NCBI RefSeq assembly: GCF_016863135.1
Contig: NZ_BOOH01000039.1
Coordinates: forward strand, 1-64,000
DNA from: Planobispora longispora
GTDB taxonomy: Bacteria; Actinomycetota; Actinomycetes; Streptosporangiales; Streptosporangiaceae
Direction: 5' to 3'
Length of the DNA: 64,000 bases
In this document: positions 43,209 through 52,189 of the stretch, one piece after another
How positions within the stretch are numbered: the stretch's first letter is position 1
Layout of the letters: each line of letters opens with the position of its first letter
Position numbers and translations under genes: made by a program
Notes under the pieces: model-generated
The model's database searches: none
Seen by the model: the letters and a program-made list of their open reading frames with translations, nothing else
Told to the model about the DNA's origin: nothing

Positions 43209-43668
43209 TGAAGAACGTGTCATGTCCGCGGCAACCTGCGGGCGGTGTGAACTCGGCGTGGGCCGGATGGTCCGGCTGGATCCACGATCCTCCCCCGCTC
43301 ACGGTGTCTCCGTCGAGAATCTGCTCCCCTGTGGGGATGGTGACGCCCCTTCTGCCGTCCGAAGCTCGCAGCGGTACGGTGCCCTCGGGCCACACGGGGA
43401 TGGCGGTGCTCGTCGGCCAGGAGGTGGCGGGAATAACGATCAGGCAGGACTGGTCCTCGACCCATTGCAGGCGCGCGTTCAGCGGCATCATCTTGCTGCC
43501 GCGCGGGTTGGTGTGTACAAGGATGACCGGGTCGGTGCCGATCGCCGTGTGGGAAGGCGCGGGCGGTGTTGCGGTGTCGCCGACGGATCGACCTTCGGCG
43601 TCGGCCGTGCAGGCGGCCAGTGCCGTGACGCCGGCCAGTACGGCGGCCAGGGCCGCAGCTCTCATCAT
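43177..43668 (-). CDS. Putative lipoprotein, 163 aa
   Basis: Signal peptide with lipobox LAAC (MMRAAALAAVLAGVTALAAC), so it is exported and lipid-anchored. The mature part is beta-rich (DPVILVHTNPRGSKMMPLNA, IPATSWPTSTAIPVWPEG) and ends with CRGHDTFFIIDSTDLRRM. No family is recognised. It overlaps the dead Nudix frame by about 30 bp on the other strand. Confidence 0.7.
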   Translation of the reverse strand: MMRAAALAAVLAGVTALAACTADAEGRSVGDTATPPAPSHTAIGTDPVILVHTNPRGSKMMPLNARLQWVEDQSCLIVIPATSWPTSTAIPVWPEGTVPLRASDGRRGVTIPTGEQILDGDTVSGGGSWIQPDHPAHAEFTPPAGCRGHDTFFIIDSTDLRRM

Positions 43669-44063
43669 GGGCTCCTTCGGCAGGGACGCCGGGCCGTAGC
43701 CGGTCTGTTAGACGGGTACAGCTCAGCAGCGGAGCTATCGGGTCCACACGTAATAACGTCCACACGCAACAACGAGAGCCCCGTTGTGGTAGTGGTTCAC
43801 CGGCGTGAAGGCGCACCGGGGGCGCCGTTGCCATCGTAGAGAAATTCAGCCAAGGCGCCGTATGTTTCCCCGCCGTCCCGGTGGAGCTCCTGGGAGGATG
43901 ACGGCCCCTGGAGATCCTCTCCTCCTGCCTCTACCGGTACGGCGCGGTCGCCTGCTCCTGCGCCTATGCGGGCCTGCGGCCGGCTGACGCCCGCACGGTC
44001 ATCGGCCCGCCCGACGTGTGGCCGCGCCTGCCGGAACGCGACTACCGGCGCTGATCGCACCTC
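43669..44063. other. Spacer with a possible C-terminal gene fragment
   Basis: There is no intact gene. On the plus strand, 43902-44054 reads in frame as a 50-residue tail (LEILSSCLYRYGAVACSCAY, then RTVIGPPDVWPRLPERDYRR and stop) that looks like the end of a degraded gene. A short repeat (CCACACG(T/C)AA(T/C)AACG) occurs near 43742-43772. Confidence 0.35.
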
Positions 44064-44573
44064 TCAGAGGAGCAGCCAGCGATCGCCCACTTCCTTGAGC
44101 ATGTCCTCCATGGAGGAGTAACCCGGTTCGAGTCGCAGCCACCACTCGGCGAAGGGCCGGCCGTACCGCGTGAAGGCCGCCTCGTGGATCGGGGCGGCAT
44201 CGCGGGGCGGAGTCAGCCCGAAGTGCTCGTCCAGCCAGGCGAGATACTCGCCGTGGCCGTCGGTGTGATCCTCTTCGTCGAGGTCGGCCCCGTTGAGGTG
44301 GGCGCCGTCGAGGGCGAGCAGGCGGAACAGGTCACGCAGGTCCGACGCCTCCATGAAGATCTCCCCCTCGTCCCCGCAGAAGACGACCGGCAGCGTGGCC
44401 AGGTCTTCCCGGTCGTCGCACCGCCACAGGACGTAGAAGGAGCCGGAGTCGGAGGCCCGGGCGAAGGGGATCAGCCGCTCCTTGAACTCCGGACTCCGGT
44501 ACTGAGAAGCCGCTTGCAGGTCACTGAGGCGACGCGCGAACCACCGCTGGAGCGATGCGCCGAGACAGTGCCG
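44064..44573 (-). pseudogene. N-terminally truncated SUKH-like or immunity-type gene
   Basis: An open frame of about 170 residues without an acceptable start; the only ATG (44354) is deep inside. It reads LSDLQAASQYRSPEFKERL, FYVLWRCDDREDLATLPVVF, YLAWLDEHFGLTPPRDAAPI and WWLRLEPGYSSMEDML. This looks like an SMI1/SUKH-style or other immunity protein lacking its N terminus. An in-frame stop at 44574-44576 closes the frame upstream. Confidence 0.45.
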
Positions 44574-44648
44574 TCATGCGGCCGGCGCTTTGCGGACGCC
44601 TGACTGACGGCGCTCCGGGACAGTGACGGCTACGGCTTTCACGACCGG

Positions 44649-45197
44649 TCAGCGATAGTCCACGACCGTGACATGCTCCCCGTACCGTTCGATCAGGGCC
44701 AGCATCCGATCCACGTCCAGCCGCCACCCATTGATCGGGCGGCTGGACTCGACCAGATTCCGCGGTATCCCACCAGAGGTCAGCATCGCGCGGGTCATCG
44801 CGTCCGGGCCACCGGGCAGGGCAGGGGCGCCTGCCCTGCGGTCCAGACCGATATAACCGATCTGGGCGTACTTGGATCCCCACGCCCACAGCACGACGGC
44901 CTCGATCTCCCCCCAGGGGACGAGGACTGCGCCAGAGGATGGTCGCAAGAACTCCGAACCGAGGGTGATGCCCTCCCAGTCCACACGCAAGGGCAGTTTG
45001 CGGGACATCATCCTGGCCGGGAGTACGACGCAGCCGAAACCGGAGAAACCACCGCATAGCAGGCGCAACCAGAGCGGGAAATCCTCCGACGACGCCAGAA
45101 TGGCGACCAACACGAAGGCCAAGCAGCCGAGAAAGGCCAGGAAGTCCTTCCAGCTGAACCCGTACCGAGCCTCATAGACATCCGGATCATGCTCCAT
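44649..45197 (-). CDS. Membrane protein with PH-like domain (STM3941-type)
   Basis: 182 residues. Two membrane helices (about 17-33 and 40-58) are followed by a soluble beta-rich domain (LPLRVDWEGITLGSEFLR, VPWGEIEAVVLW) and a C-terminal helix. This arrangement recalls bacterial PH-domain membrane proteins of the STM3941 type. Function unknown. The start is ATG 45197. Confidence 0.6.
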   Translation of the reverse strand: MEHDPDVYEARYGFSWKDFLAFLGCLAFVLVAILASSEDFPLWLRLLCGGFSGFGCVVLPARMMSRKLPLRVDWEGITLGSEFLRPSSGAVLVPWGEIEAVVLWAWGSKYAQIGYIGLDRRAGAPALPGGPDAMTRAMLTSGGIPRNLVESSRPINGWRLDVDRMLALIERYGEHVTVVDYR

Positions 45198-45374
45198 CAC
45201 GATCGCTCCGTTCACGGATGGGGCGGAAGAAGACGATCTCGGCGGCTGATCACCATTACAGGCCACCGAGCCGCCCGTAGCAAGCCCCTCTCCCCCGGTC
45301 GACGGCCCATCAGCCGACTGATCGGCTGGGAAAACGCCGCGGACCGGCCAGGGAGGGAACCCCGCGGGCGGGGC

Positions 45375-45773
45375 TCAGAACGCGGCGGCGATGAGGGCGA
45401 TCAGGGCGGGGACGCTCGCGGCGAGGGTGCCGGGCACGCTGGCGCCGCGTTCCGGGTAGTGGCCCAGCAGGTCGGAGACCCCCATCAGCCAAGCGGACAG
45501 GACCATGTTGACGCAGCAGAAGATCACCAGGGTCGTGCCGGCCGCTTCCCGGCCGGTGTTGAGCAGGACCACGCCGGTGATCACGCCGAGACCGAGGAAG
45601 AGATTGCGGAAGCCGACGTTGAAGGCCCACATCATGACGGCCGGCACGTCGGCCGCGGGGGTGCTCAGGAACCGCTGCGCGAACGGGCGGCCCAGAAGGA
45701 AGCTCTCCAGCGGGAAGACCCCGATGTAGATGAGGGCCTCGATCAGCGCGAATGTCTGGGCCGCGGCGTTCAT
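45375..45773 (-). CDS. DUF1304 membrane protein
   Basis: 132 residues, four hydrophobic helices (about 7-25, 50-68, 75-95, 110-130). DUF1304 features are EALIYIGVFPLESFL and AFNVGFRNLFLGLGVITGV. Function unknown. Its ATG overlaps the stop of the cupin gene (ATGA), so the two are coupled. Confidence 0.85.
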   Translation of the reverse strand: MNAAAQTFALIEALIYIGVFPLESFLLGRPFAQRFLSTPAADVPAVMMWAFNVGFRNLFLGLGVITGVVLLNTGREAAGTTLVIFCCVNMVLSAWLMGVSDLLGHYPERGASVPGTLAASVPALIALIAAAF

Positions 45774-46234
45774 GGCGTCGCCGCCGGGGTCATGAAGGTG
45801 ACGCCGTGGCGCTCGGTGACCTCGAGCACCAGGGGGATCACCTCGTCGAGAGGCCGCCCGGCGGGCACCGTCTCATGGAGGTCGGCGAAGAAGCGCCCCA
45901 TGGCCCCCTCGACGGTGAACACGAGGAACTTCACCGACGGCGTCAGGGCGGCGAAGGTGTGCGCCGCGTGGGGCGGCACGGTGAGCGAGGAGCCGGGCAT
46001 GAGCTCGTACGCGGTCTCGTCGACGTGGGCGGTCATCCGCCCGTGGAGCAGGTAATAGGCCTCGGGCCAGGCGTGGCGGTGCAGGGGTACGGCGTGGCCG
46101 CGCGGGGCGTCGATCTCGAACAGCTCGTAGAGCCCGTCGGTCTCACCGGCTCCGATCTTGACCGTGTGGACCGCGTCCAGGGCGCTGAGCTCCACTCCCC
46201 GGCCGGGACCGCTGTAGTGGGCACGGATCGTCAT
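45770..46234 (-). CDS. Cupin-domain protein
   Basis: 154 residues with the two cupin motifs: PLHRHAWPEAYYLLHGR (metal ligands His-x-His and Glu, about 50-66) and PGSSLTVPPHAAHTF (about 81-95). Probably a small-molecule binding or metal-dependent enzyme. It precedes the DUF1304 gene in a two-gene operon. Confidence 0.85.
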   Translation of the reverse strand: MTIRAHYSGPGRGVELSALDAVHTVKIGAGETDGLYELFEIDAPRGHAVPLHRHAWPEAYYLLHGRMTAHVDETAYELMPGSSLTVPPHAAHTFAALTPSVKFLVFTVEGAMGRFFADLHETVPAGRPLDEVIPLVLEVTERHGVTFMTPAATP

Positions 46235-46260
46235 CGCTGAATCCCCCGATCGTTCCGGCT

Positions 46261-46370
46261 GTCACCTCGACCCGAGGGACCTGTCACCTCGACCCCGGGA
46301 GTCTGTGATCTCGACCCCGGGGATCTGTGATCCCGGCCGCAGGGGCCTGTCATCTCGACCCTAGGGACGC
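46261..46370. repeat. Five tandem copies of a 22-bp unit
   Basis: Units GT(C/G)A(C/T)CTCGACCC(C/G)(G/A)GG start at 46261, 46283, 46305, 46327 and 46349 with no spacer between them. They lie between divergent cupin and LuxR genes. Too regular and contiguous for CRISPR; the spacing is two helical turns, so they could serve as operators, or they may be a neutral expansion. Confidence 0.8.
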
Positions 46371-46471
46371 GAACGGGACCGGCCCATCCCGTGGACGGGG
46401 GCTGCCGGGCGGCACCGCGAATCCCAGAATCCGGGGATGGCCGTACCGGCCTGCCAGCGCATACTGGAGTC

Positions 46472-47509
46472 ATGTGGGGGGACCGGGCCGAGCGTGCCCG
46501 GAGGGAGATCGCCGCGCTCGCCGCTCGGGCGCCGGGCGTTCCCGACCTGCATGCCGCCGTCCTCGACGTCGTGCACCGGACGGTGCCGTTCGAGCAGGCG
46601 TGCTGGGCCGCGGTCGATCCGCGCACCCTGATGATGACGGCGGTGACGAACCATCCGCCGTGGCCGGTCCCGGCGGAGGACGCGGCGCGGTTCGCCGAGA
46701 GCGAGTACGCGGGCACCGAGCCGAACACGTTCGCGCAGCTGTCCCTGCGCAACGTGCCGGTGGCGCGCATGTCCGACGCGCCGCACCGTGACGTGGTCCG
46801 CAGCGTCCGGCTCAACGAGCTGCTACGGCCTCGGGGGCTGGAGCACGAACTGCGCGCGGCCTTCCTCGTCGACGACACCTGCTGGGCCGTGGGCGGGCTC
46901 TTCCGCGGGCCGTGCGGTGACTTCACCGATCGCGAGGTGGAGTTCCTGAGCGCGATCGCCGCTCCGCTGGCCGCGGCGACCCGGATCGCCGTACGCGCAC
47001 GGGGGCGGTCCCAGCGAGGCGTCGACGGACCGGTGATCGTTCTCGCCGGTCCGGGCGGTGAGCTGCGGGCCGCCACCGCGGCCGCCGCGAGCTGGCTGGC
47101 CGAGCTCGACGAGGCGGCGCCGGGCCGGTTCACCGTCACGCTCCACGCCGTCGTGGCCGGCGCGCGGACCGCTCCCTGCGGCACCGCCCGGACCCTGATG
47201 CGCGATGTCGGCGAGGGGTGGGTCGTCCTCCAGGCCAGCAGGCTCATCACCGGCGACGATCCCGACCAGATGGTCATCACCGTCGCGCCCGCGACCGCCG
47301 GCGAGGTGGTACGGCTGCTGCTCACGGCGTACGGCGCCACCGCCCGCGAACAGGACGTCTGTTTCGAGGTGCTGTCCGGCCGGTCGACGGCGGAGATCGC
47401 GGGCCGCCTGTTCATCTCCCCGCACACCGTCCAGGATCACCTCAAGGCGCTCTTCGAGAAGGTGGGCGTGCGCAGCCGCGGTGAGCTCGTCGCGAAGCTC
47501 CAGCCCTGA
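46472..47509 (+). CDS. LuxR-family transcriptional regulator with GAF-like sensor
   Basis: 345 residues. The N-terminal two thirds resemble a GAF sensor (HRTVPFEQACWAAVDPRTL, AAFLVDDTCWAVGGLFR). The C terminus (about 280-345) is a LuxR HTH (EVLSGRSTAEIAGRLFISP, TVQDHLKALFEKVGVRSRGE). Likely activates nearby genes; the cupin operon is divergent and shares the repeat-bearing promoter region. Confidence 0.85.
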   Translation: MWGDRAERARREIAALAARAPGVPDLHAAVLDVVHRTVPFEQACWAAVDPRTLMMTAVTNHPPWPVPAEDAARFAESEYAGTEPNTFAQLSLRNVPVARMSDAPHRDVVRSVRLNELLRPRGLEHELRAAFLVDDTCWAVGGLFRGPCGDFTDREVEFLSAIAAPLAAATRIAVRARGRSQRGVDGPVIVLAGPGGELRAATAAAASWLAELDEAAPGRFTVTLHAVVAGARTAPCGTARTLMRDVGEGWVVLQASRLITGDDPDQMVITVAPATAGEVVRLLLTAYGATAREQDVCFEVLSGRSTAEIAGRLFISPHTVQDHLKALFEKVGVRSRGELVAKLQP

Positions 47510-47512
47510 CCG

Positions 47513-47615
47513 ACAACCCCGACCGAGAATCCTGACTGAGAATCCTGATCCAAAGCCCTGGTCTGAAGCCCTGGCGGGAATCTCTGATCGAGGACTCTGG
47601 TCGAAGTGATCGTGG
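47513..47615. repeat. Imperfect 13-14 bp tandem repeats
   Basis: About seven units of the type CTGA(C/T)CGAGAATC or TGGTCTGAAGCCC fill the space between the LuxR regulator and methyltransferase genes. Similar decayed repeats occur in other chromosomal spacers. Confidence 0.6.
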
Positions 47616-47630
47616 ATTACTGTCCCGATC

Positions 47631-48296
47631 ATGACCGAGTCCTCCTGCCTGGGCACCACCCGGACGGCCTACGACGCCGTCGCCGTCGAGTACTCCGCGC
47701 TGTTCCGCACCGCGCATGAGAGCAAGCCGCTGGACCGCGCGATGCTCTCCGCCTTCGCCGAGCTCGTACGGTCCACCGGCTCCGGGCCTGTCGCCGATCT
47801 CGGTTGCGGTCCCGGTCACGTGACGGCGTACCTGCGCTCCCTCGGGCTGACCGTCTCCGGTCTCGACCTGTCGCCGACGATGATCGCCCTGGCCCGTGCG
47901 GCCTATCCGGACCTGCGGTTCGACGAAGGGTCGATGACCGCCCTCGACCTGAAGGACGGCGCCCTCGGCGGCATCCTCTCCTGGTACTCCGTCATCCACA
48001 CCCCGCCGGAGCTGCTGCCGACGGTGTTCGCCGAGTTCCGCCGGGTGCTGGCCCCGGGCGGGCACCTGCTGCTCGGCTTCTTCGCCCACGACGAGCCGTC
48101 GCACCTGGCCGAGCCGCTGCCGTTCGACCACAAGGTGACGCTCGCCTACCGGTGGTCGCCCGGCCACCTCGCCGACCTGCTGCGCCAGGCCGGGCTCGAT
48201 GTGACCGCCCGGCTGCTGCGCGAGCCCGACGAGGACGAGAGGTTCCTGCACTCCCGCCTCCTGGCCCGCAAGCCGAGCCGGAGCCCGGACGTCTAG
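47631..48296 (+). CDS. Class I SAM-dependent methyltransferase
   Basis: 221 residues. SAM-binding motif VADLGCGPGHVTAYL (about 55-69), acidic loop SGLDLSPTMIALAR, and post-motifs FRRVLAPGGHLLLGF. Small-molecule methyltransferase of unknown substrate. It stands alone between repeat-filled spacers. Confidence 0.88.
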   Translation: MTESSCLGTTRTAYDAVAVEYSALFRTAHESKPLDRAMLSAFAELVRSTGSGPVADLGCGPGHVTAYLRSLGLTVSGLDLSPTMIALARAAYPDLRFDEGSMTALDLKDGALGGILSWYSVIHTPPELLPTVFAEFRRVLAPGGHLLLGFFAHDEPSHLAEPLPFDHKVTLAYRWSPGHLADLLRQAGLDVTARLLREPDEDERFLHSRLLARKPSRSPDV

Positions 48297-48379
48297 CGCC
48301 GTATCCCGGGCCGCTCAGCACCGCATCCCGAGCGCTCAGCACCGTATCCCGAGCGTTCGGCGCCGTATCCGGGGCGCGG
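48297..48379. repeat. Four 19-22 bp tandem repeats
   Basis: Units C(G/A)CCG(T/C)ATCCCG(G/A)GC(C)G(C/T)TC(A/G)G start at 48297, 48319, 48340 and 48361. They run up to the putative promoter of the STAND-GH130 gene. Confidence 0.65.
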
Positions 48380-48434
48380 AACAAGTGTCATTCTTCTGGT
48401 ATCAGGGTTCGGCCCGTCCAACCCGTGGACCGAC

Positions 48435-51400
48435 ATGACACTGCTTGAACGCGAGGCCGACCTCGGTGCTCTGGAGGCCGCCCTGCGGCGCGCCCTGGAC
48501 CGGCGCGAGCTGACTCTCGTCGTCGTACGCGGAGAGTCGGGCATCGGCAAGACGATGTTGCTGCGGACGTTCGCCGACGGCGTCCGCGGCCGTCATCCCG
48601 AGGCGCGCGTCGCGCACGCGGAGGCCCGGGAGCACGACGCCGGTTTCGGGGTGCTGCGCGTCGCGGTGAAGAAGCTGCGCGAGGACGAGATGCGCAGGGG
48701 CAGGAAGGCGGCCAGGCGCGCCGCCGCCCTCATGCAGCGGGTGGCCCCGGCGCTCCTCGAACTGGTGCCGGTCGCGGGGACCCCGCTCTCCAAGACCGCT
48801 CAGGCGCTGATCGACAACGCCGGAACCGAGGCCGCGGCGCGCGACGGCGGCCCGTTCGAGCTGACCATCGGCGACCAGTTCATCGCCTACATCGGAGACC
48901 GCCCGCTGGTCCTCCTCCTGGACGACCTGCACGAGGCCGACCAGGCGACAGTCGACCTGCTGACCCAGATCACCCTGGACCTGTCCCGGGCCGACCTGCC
49001 CGTGCTGCTGGTCACCGCGTTCCAGCCGTCGTCGGACGACCTTTTCGACGGGGAGCTGCCGATCGAGAAGTCGCTGTGCCGTCTGGGCCGCCACATCGAC
49101 CTCGTCCTGCTCGATCCGCGCCCGCTCTCGGTGGCCGGGCTCACCGCCCTCGCCGCGGACGTGTTCGGCCGGTCCGTCCCCCTTCAGGTGGCCGCCTGGG
49201 CGCAGCGCCGTACGCGCGGCAATCCCTTCCAGGCCGAGCACTCGCTGCGCACCATGCTGGAGAGCGGCTTCGCCGACACGGTGGAGAAGTGGTCGCCCGG
49301 CTGGGTGCGCGAGTATCTGGAGCACGTCGACCTGACCCTTCCCGGGCAGATCGAGGCCCAGCTGCGGCTGCGGCTGCCGCGGCGGGGCACTCCGGAGCAC
49401 GACCTGCTCTCCCTGGCCGCGGTTCTCGGCCCCGAGTTCTACCGGGCCGACCTCGCGGAGCTGTCCTCGTGGGACGGCGAGCGGCTCGATGCCGCCCTGG
49501 CCGCGCTGACGGCCCGGCGCTGGATCACGCCCGCGCCCGATCTGGGCCAGGCGGCGTACCGGTTCGCGCACGAGACGATCCTCACGTGCGTGATCACCGC
49601 CCTGCGTCCCCAGCGCGTCTACCGCGAGACGCACGCACTCGTCGCCCGGAGGCTGGATGCCTCGCTGGCCGAGACGCTCGACTACTTCGAGACGTTGTCG
49701 GCCCACTACCGCGAGGCGGGCCTCGTCGACGACCAGCTCCGGGTCGTGGGAATGGCCTGCAAGGCCGCCTACAGCCGGCCGAGCTGGCAGGCGCCGATCC
49801 TCAACCTCGTCAATTCGGTCTGCGACGAGCTGGCCAGATCGGAGCGGGCCTCCTACAACTGCGAGGCTCTGCTTCTGAAGAGCGGCCTGCTCAACCAGAT
49901 GCAGCAGTTCGAGACCGGCCACATGACCGCCGTACGGGCGCACGAAGCCGCGCTGGCGCTGGGCGAGCCGCGGCTGGTCACGCGGGCGCTGGCGCTGCGC
50001 ATCGGCATCGAGAGCGCCGGCAACCCCGATTTCACCCGGCTCGATCTCGCACGCCAGGTCGTCGACATGTGGAACTCGCTGGGTGATCGGGAGGCGCAGG
50101 CGGAGGCCCTGTACGACCTGGCCGTCAAATGTCTGCGCCTCGGCGAGTGGGACGCCGGTCTCGCCGCCCTCGCCGAGGCGGAGGAGCTGGGTGGCCCGCA
50201 GGCCCGCATCTACCAGGTATGCGGGGAGCTTCTGGCCGACGGAGGGCGCTGGGCCGAGGCGATCGCCCCGCTGGAGCGGGCCCGCGCCCTGTTCGCTGAG
50301 GCCAACTCGGCTGTCGGGGTCTGCGCCGCGACCGGATGGCACGGCCTGGCCCTGGCGCGCACCGGGCGTGCGGACGACGGCCTGGAGGAGGTCCGTACGG
50401 CGCTGGCGACGGAGTGCGAGACCCTGCGCAGCCGTGAGGGCGCGGCGAAGTGGCTGCTCTTCGTGGGCGAGTACTACCTGGACGCGGACGAGCCCGCGAA
50501 GGCGGGGGCTCCGTTGTGGCTCGCGCACGAGCTGTTCGGCGAGCTGGCCCACGTGGCCACCGCCCGGACGGGCGCGGCCATCGACCGGCTCCGCGCCGCC
50601 CTGGGCGTGGAAGCCTACGGGGCGCTGCGGGCCGGGTTCGATCCCCGGACGAACTCCTGGTCCTGTTACGGGTTCCTGTGGCAGCTCGGGCCTTTCACCA
50701 AGTTCCCGGGCAACCCGGTGCTGAGCCCGAGCGGCGACGGCTGGCAGTCGATCGCCGTGCTGAACCCGGCCGCGATCGCCGACGGCGACCGGGCCACGCT
50801 GTTCTACCGCGCCGTGGGACCGGGGCGGACGGCCGACGTGTCGTCCATCGGGCGCGCCGACAGCGACGACGGGATCGCCTTCACCCCGGCGGCCTCGCCC
50901 GTGCTGGCGCCCGCCGAGCCGTACGAGCAGCCCGGCGGGTGCGAGGACCCGCGTCTCGTCCGCGTGGACGATCAGTGGGTGCTGACCTACACGGCGTACG
51001 ACGGGAGGATCGCGCGCCTGGCCGCCGCCACGAGCCCTGACCTGGCGACGTGGCGCAGGTCCGGGCCGATGCTCGACGAGGGTGCGTGGGACGAGTACTT
51101 CCGGCGCTCGGAGTTCCCCGAGACGCCCGAAGGGTGGAGCAAGTCGGGTGCGATCCTGCCGTGGAAGATCGACGGGCGGTGGTGGATGTACTTCGGCGAC
51201 ACCCACATCTGGGCCGCCTGGTCCACCGATCTGCGCCGATGGCAGGTGATCAGGCGGCCCGTGCTGTCACCCCGGCCCGGTTCCTTCGACTCCCGCCTCG
51301 TGGAACCCGGCCCGCCGCCGGTCGCCCACCCCGACGGCATTCTGCTGATCTACAACTCGGCCGACCGGGACCTGCGCTACCGCGTCGGTCAGGCGCTGTT

Positions 51401-51593
51401 CGCCGCCGACGACCCCACCCGGCTGCTGCGCAGGTCGGCGAGTCCGACGCTGGAGCCGACCGTGCGCGAGGAGTTCGAGGGGTATGTCTTGAACGTGGTG
51501 TTCGCCAGCGGGCTGGTGCGGCGTCACGACGAGTGGCTGCTGTACTACGGTATGGCCGACTCGCGGATCGGCCTGGCCGTCGCACGCGCGTGA
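48435..51593 (+). CDS. STAND-type ATPase fused to GH130-like glycoside phosphorylase/hydrolase domain
   Basis: 1052 residues. An AAA/STAND NTPase is at the N terminus: Walker A GESGIGKT (33-40), Walker B LVLLLDDLHEAD (about 158-169). A winged/arm region and TPR-like helices follow (about 350-720). The usual C-terminal LuxR HTH is absent; instead residues about 750-1052 match a GH130 five-bladed propeller (KFPGNPVLSPSG, CEDPRLVRVDDQWVLTYTAY, WSKSGAILPWKIDGRWWMYF). GH130 enzymes act on beta-mannosides. Whether the domain is catalytic or a glycan sensor is unknown. Confidence 0.82.
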   Translation: MTLLEREADLGALEAALRRALDRRELTLVVVRGESGIGKTMLLRTFADGVRGRHPEARVAHAEAREHDAGFGVLRVAVKKLREDEMRRGRKAARRAAALMQRVAPALLELVPVAGTPLSKTAQALIDNAGTEAAARDGGPFELTIGDQFIAYIGDRPLVLLLDDLHEADQATVDLLTQITLDLSRADLPVLLVTAFQPSSDDLFDGELPIEKSLCRLGRHIDLVLLDPRPLSVAGLTALAADVFGRSVPLQVAAWAQRRTRGNPFQAEHSLRTMLESGFADTVEKWSPGWVREYLEHVDLTLPGQIEAQLRLRLPRRGTPEHDLLSLAAVLGPEFYRADLAELSSWDGERLDAALAALTARRWITPAPDLGQAAYRFAHETILTCVITALRPQRVYRETHALVARRLDASLAETLDYFETLSAHYREAGLVDDQLRVVGMACKAAYSRPSWQAPILNLVNSVCDELARSERASYNCEALLLKSGLLNQMQQFETGHMTAVRAHEAALALGEPRLVTRALALRIGIESAGNPDFTRLDLARQVVDMWNSLGDREAQAEALYDLAVKCLRLGEWDAGLAALAEAEELGGPQARIYQVCGELLADGGRWAEAIAPLERARALFAEANSAVGVCAATGWHGLALARTGRADDGLEEVRTALATECETLRSREGAAKWLLFVGEYYLDADEPAKAGAPLWLAHELFGELAHVATARTGAAIDRLRAALGVEAYGALRAGFDPRTNSWSCYGFLWQLGPFTKFPGNPVLSPSGDGWQSIAVLNPAAIADGDRATLFYRAVGPGRTADVSSIGRADSDDGIAFTPAASPVLAPAEPYEQPGGCEDPRLVRVDDQWVLTYTAYDGRIARLAAATSPDLATWRRSGPMLDEGAWDEYFRRSEFPETPEGWSKSGAILPWKIDGRWWMYFGDTHIWAAWSTDLRRWQVIRRPVLSPRPGSFDSRLVEPGPPPVAHPDGILLIYNSADRDLRYRVGQALFAADDPTRLLRRSASPTLEPTVREEFEGYVLNVVFASGLVRRHDEWLLYYGMADSRIGLAVARA

Positions 51594-51634
51594 CGGATCA
51601 GAGCCGCCCGCACTTCCCGAGGAACGGAGCTCTC

Positions 51635-52073
51635 ATGGCCGAGCGGACTCTCGAGGACGAGCTCTACGAGGCCGAGCGGCGGCTGCAGGCGGCGATGCTC
51701 GCCGGGGACGTCGAGGAGCTCGACCAGCTGCTCGACGAGAGGCTCGTCTTCACCGGGCCGCCGGACGGCCAGTGCCATACGGACGCCAAGGAGCTCGATC
51801 TGCGCAATCACCGCTCGCGGACGCAGGTCATGACGGAGGTCACCCAGGAGGATCTCACCGTGCTCGTCGCGGGGAGCACCGGCGTCACCTGCTTCCTCGG
51901 CACGTTGAAGGGCACGTTCGCGGGCGAGCCGTTCGCCCTGCGGATGCGCTACACCCGCACCTGGCGCCGGGTACGGCTGGCGCATCCTGGCCGCCCACGC
52001 CAGCCCGGCGACCATGCCGACCGCCGGGCCGCCCGCCGAGCCTCCCGCGGACGCGGAAGCCGCAGCGCCCTGA
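51635..52073 (+). pseudogene. SnoaL/DUF4440-like gene with frameshift near the 3' end
   Basis: The first roughly 108 residues (MAERTLEDELYEAERRLQAA to RMRYTRTW) are a normal NTF2-like/DUF4440 protein. After about 51970 the expected WRILAAHASPA ending is in another frame and stops at 52071-52073, whereas the original frame continues for about 50 unrelated residues to 52129. A one-base change in the GGCGCCGGGTACGG stretch would restore it. Sequencing error or decay. Confidence 0.65.
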
Positions 52074-52189
52074 CCCGTGAGATCCACTGCGGGAATCTCC
52101 GGTCCGTTGTCAGGAGTGGCCTTCGTTGACACACCCGGTGAGACGCCTAGGGTGAGATCGTCACTCGGGCTGTCGCTCCTGGAGGTCTC

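Noticed and set aside
43797-44060. Minus-strand ORF of 87 codons after the lipoprotein
   Set aside because: Arg/Ala-rich without family features; the plus-strand tail fragment explains the region equally well.
46261-46370. CRISPR array
   Set aside because: The 22-bp units are contiguous with no unique spacers and no cas genes are nearby.
48402-51206. 934-codon minus-strand ORF opposite the STAND-GH130 gene
   Set aside because: It has no family features, whereas the plus strand has Walker and GH130 motifs.
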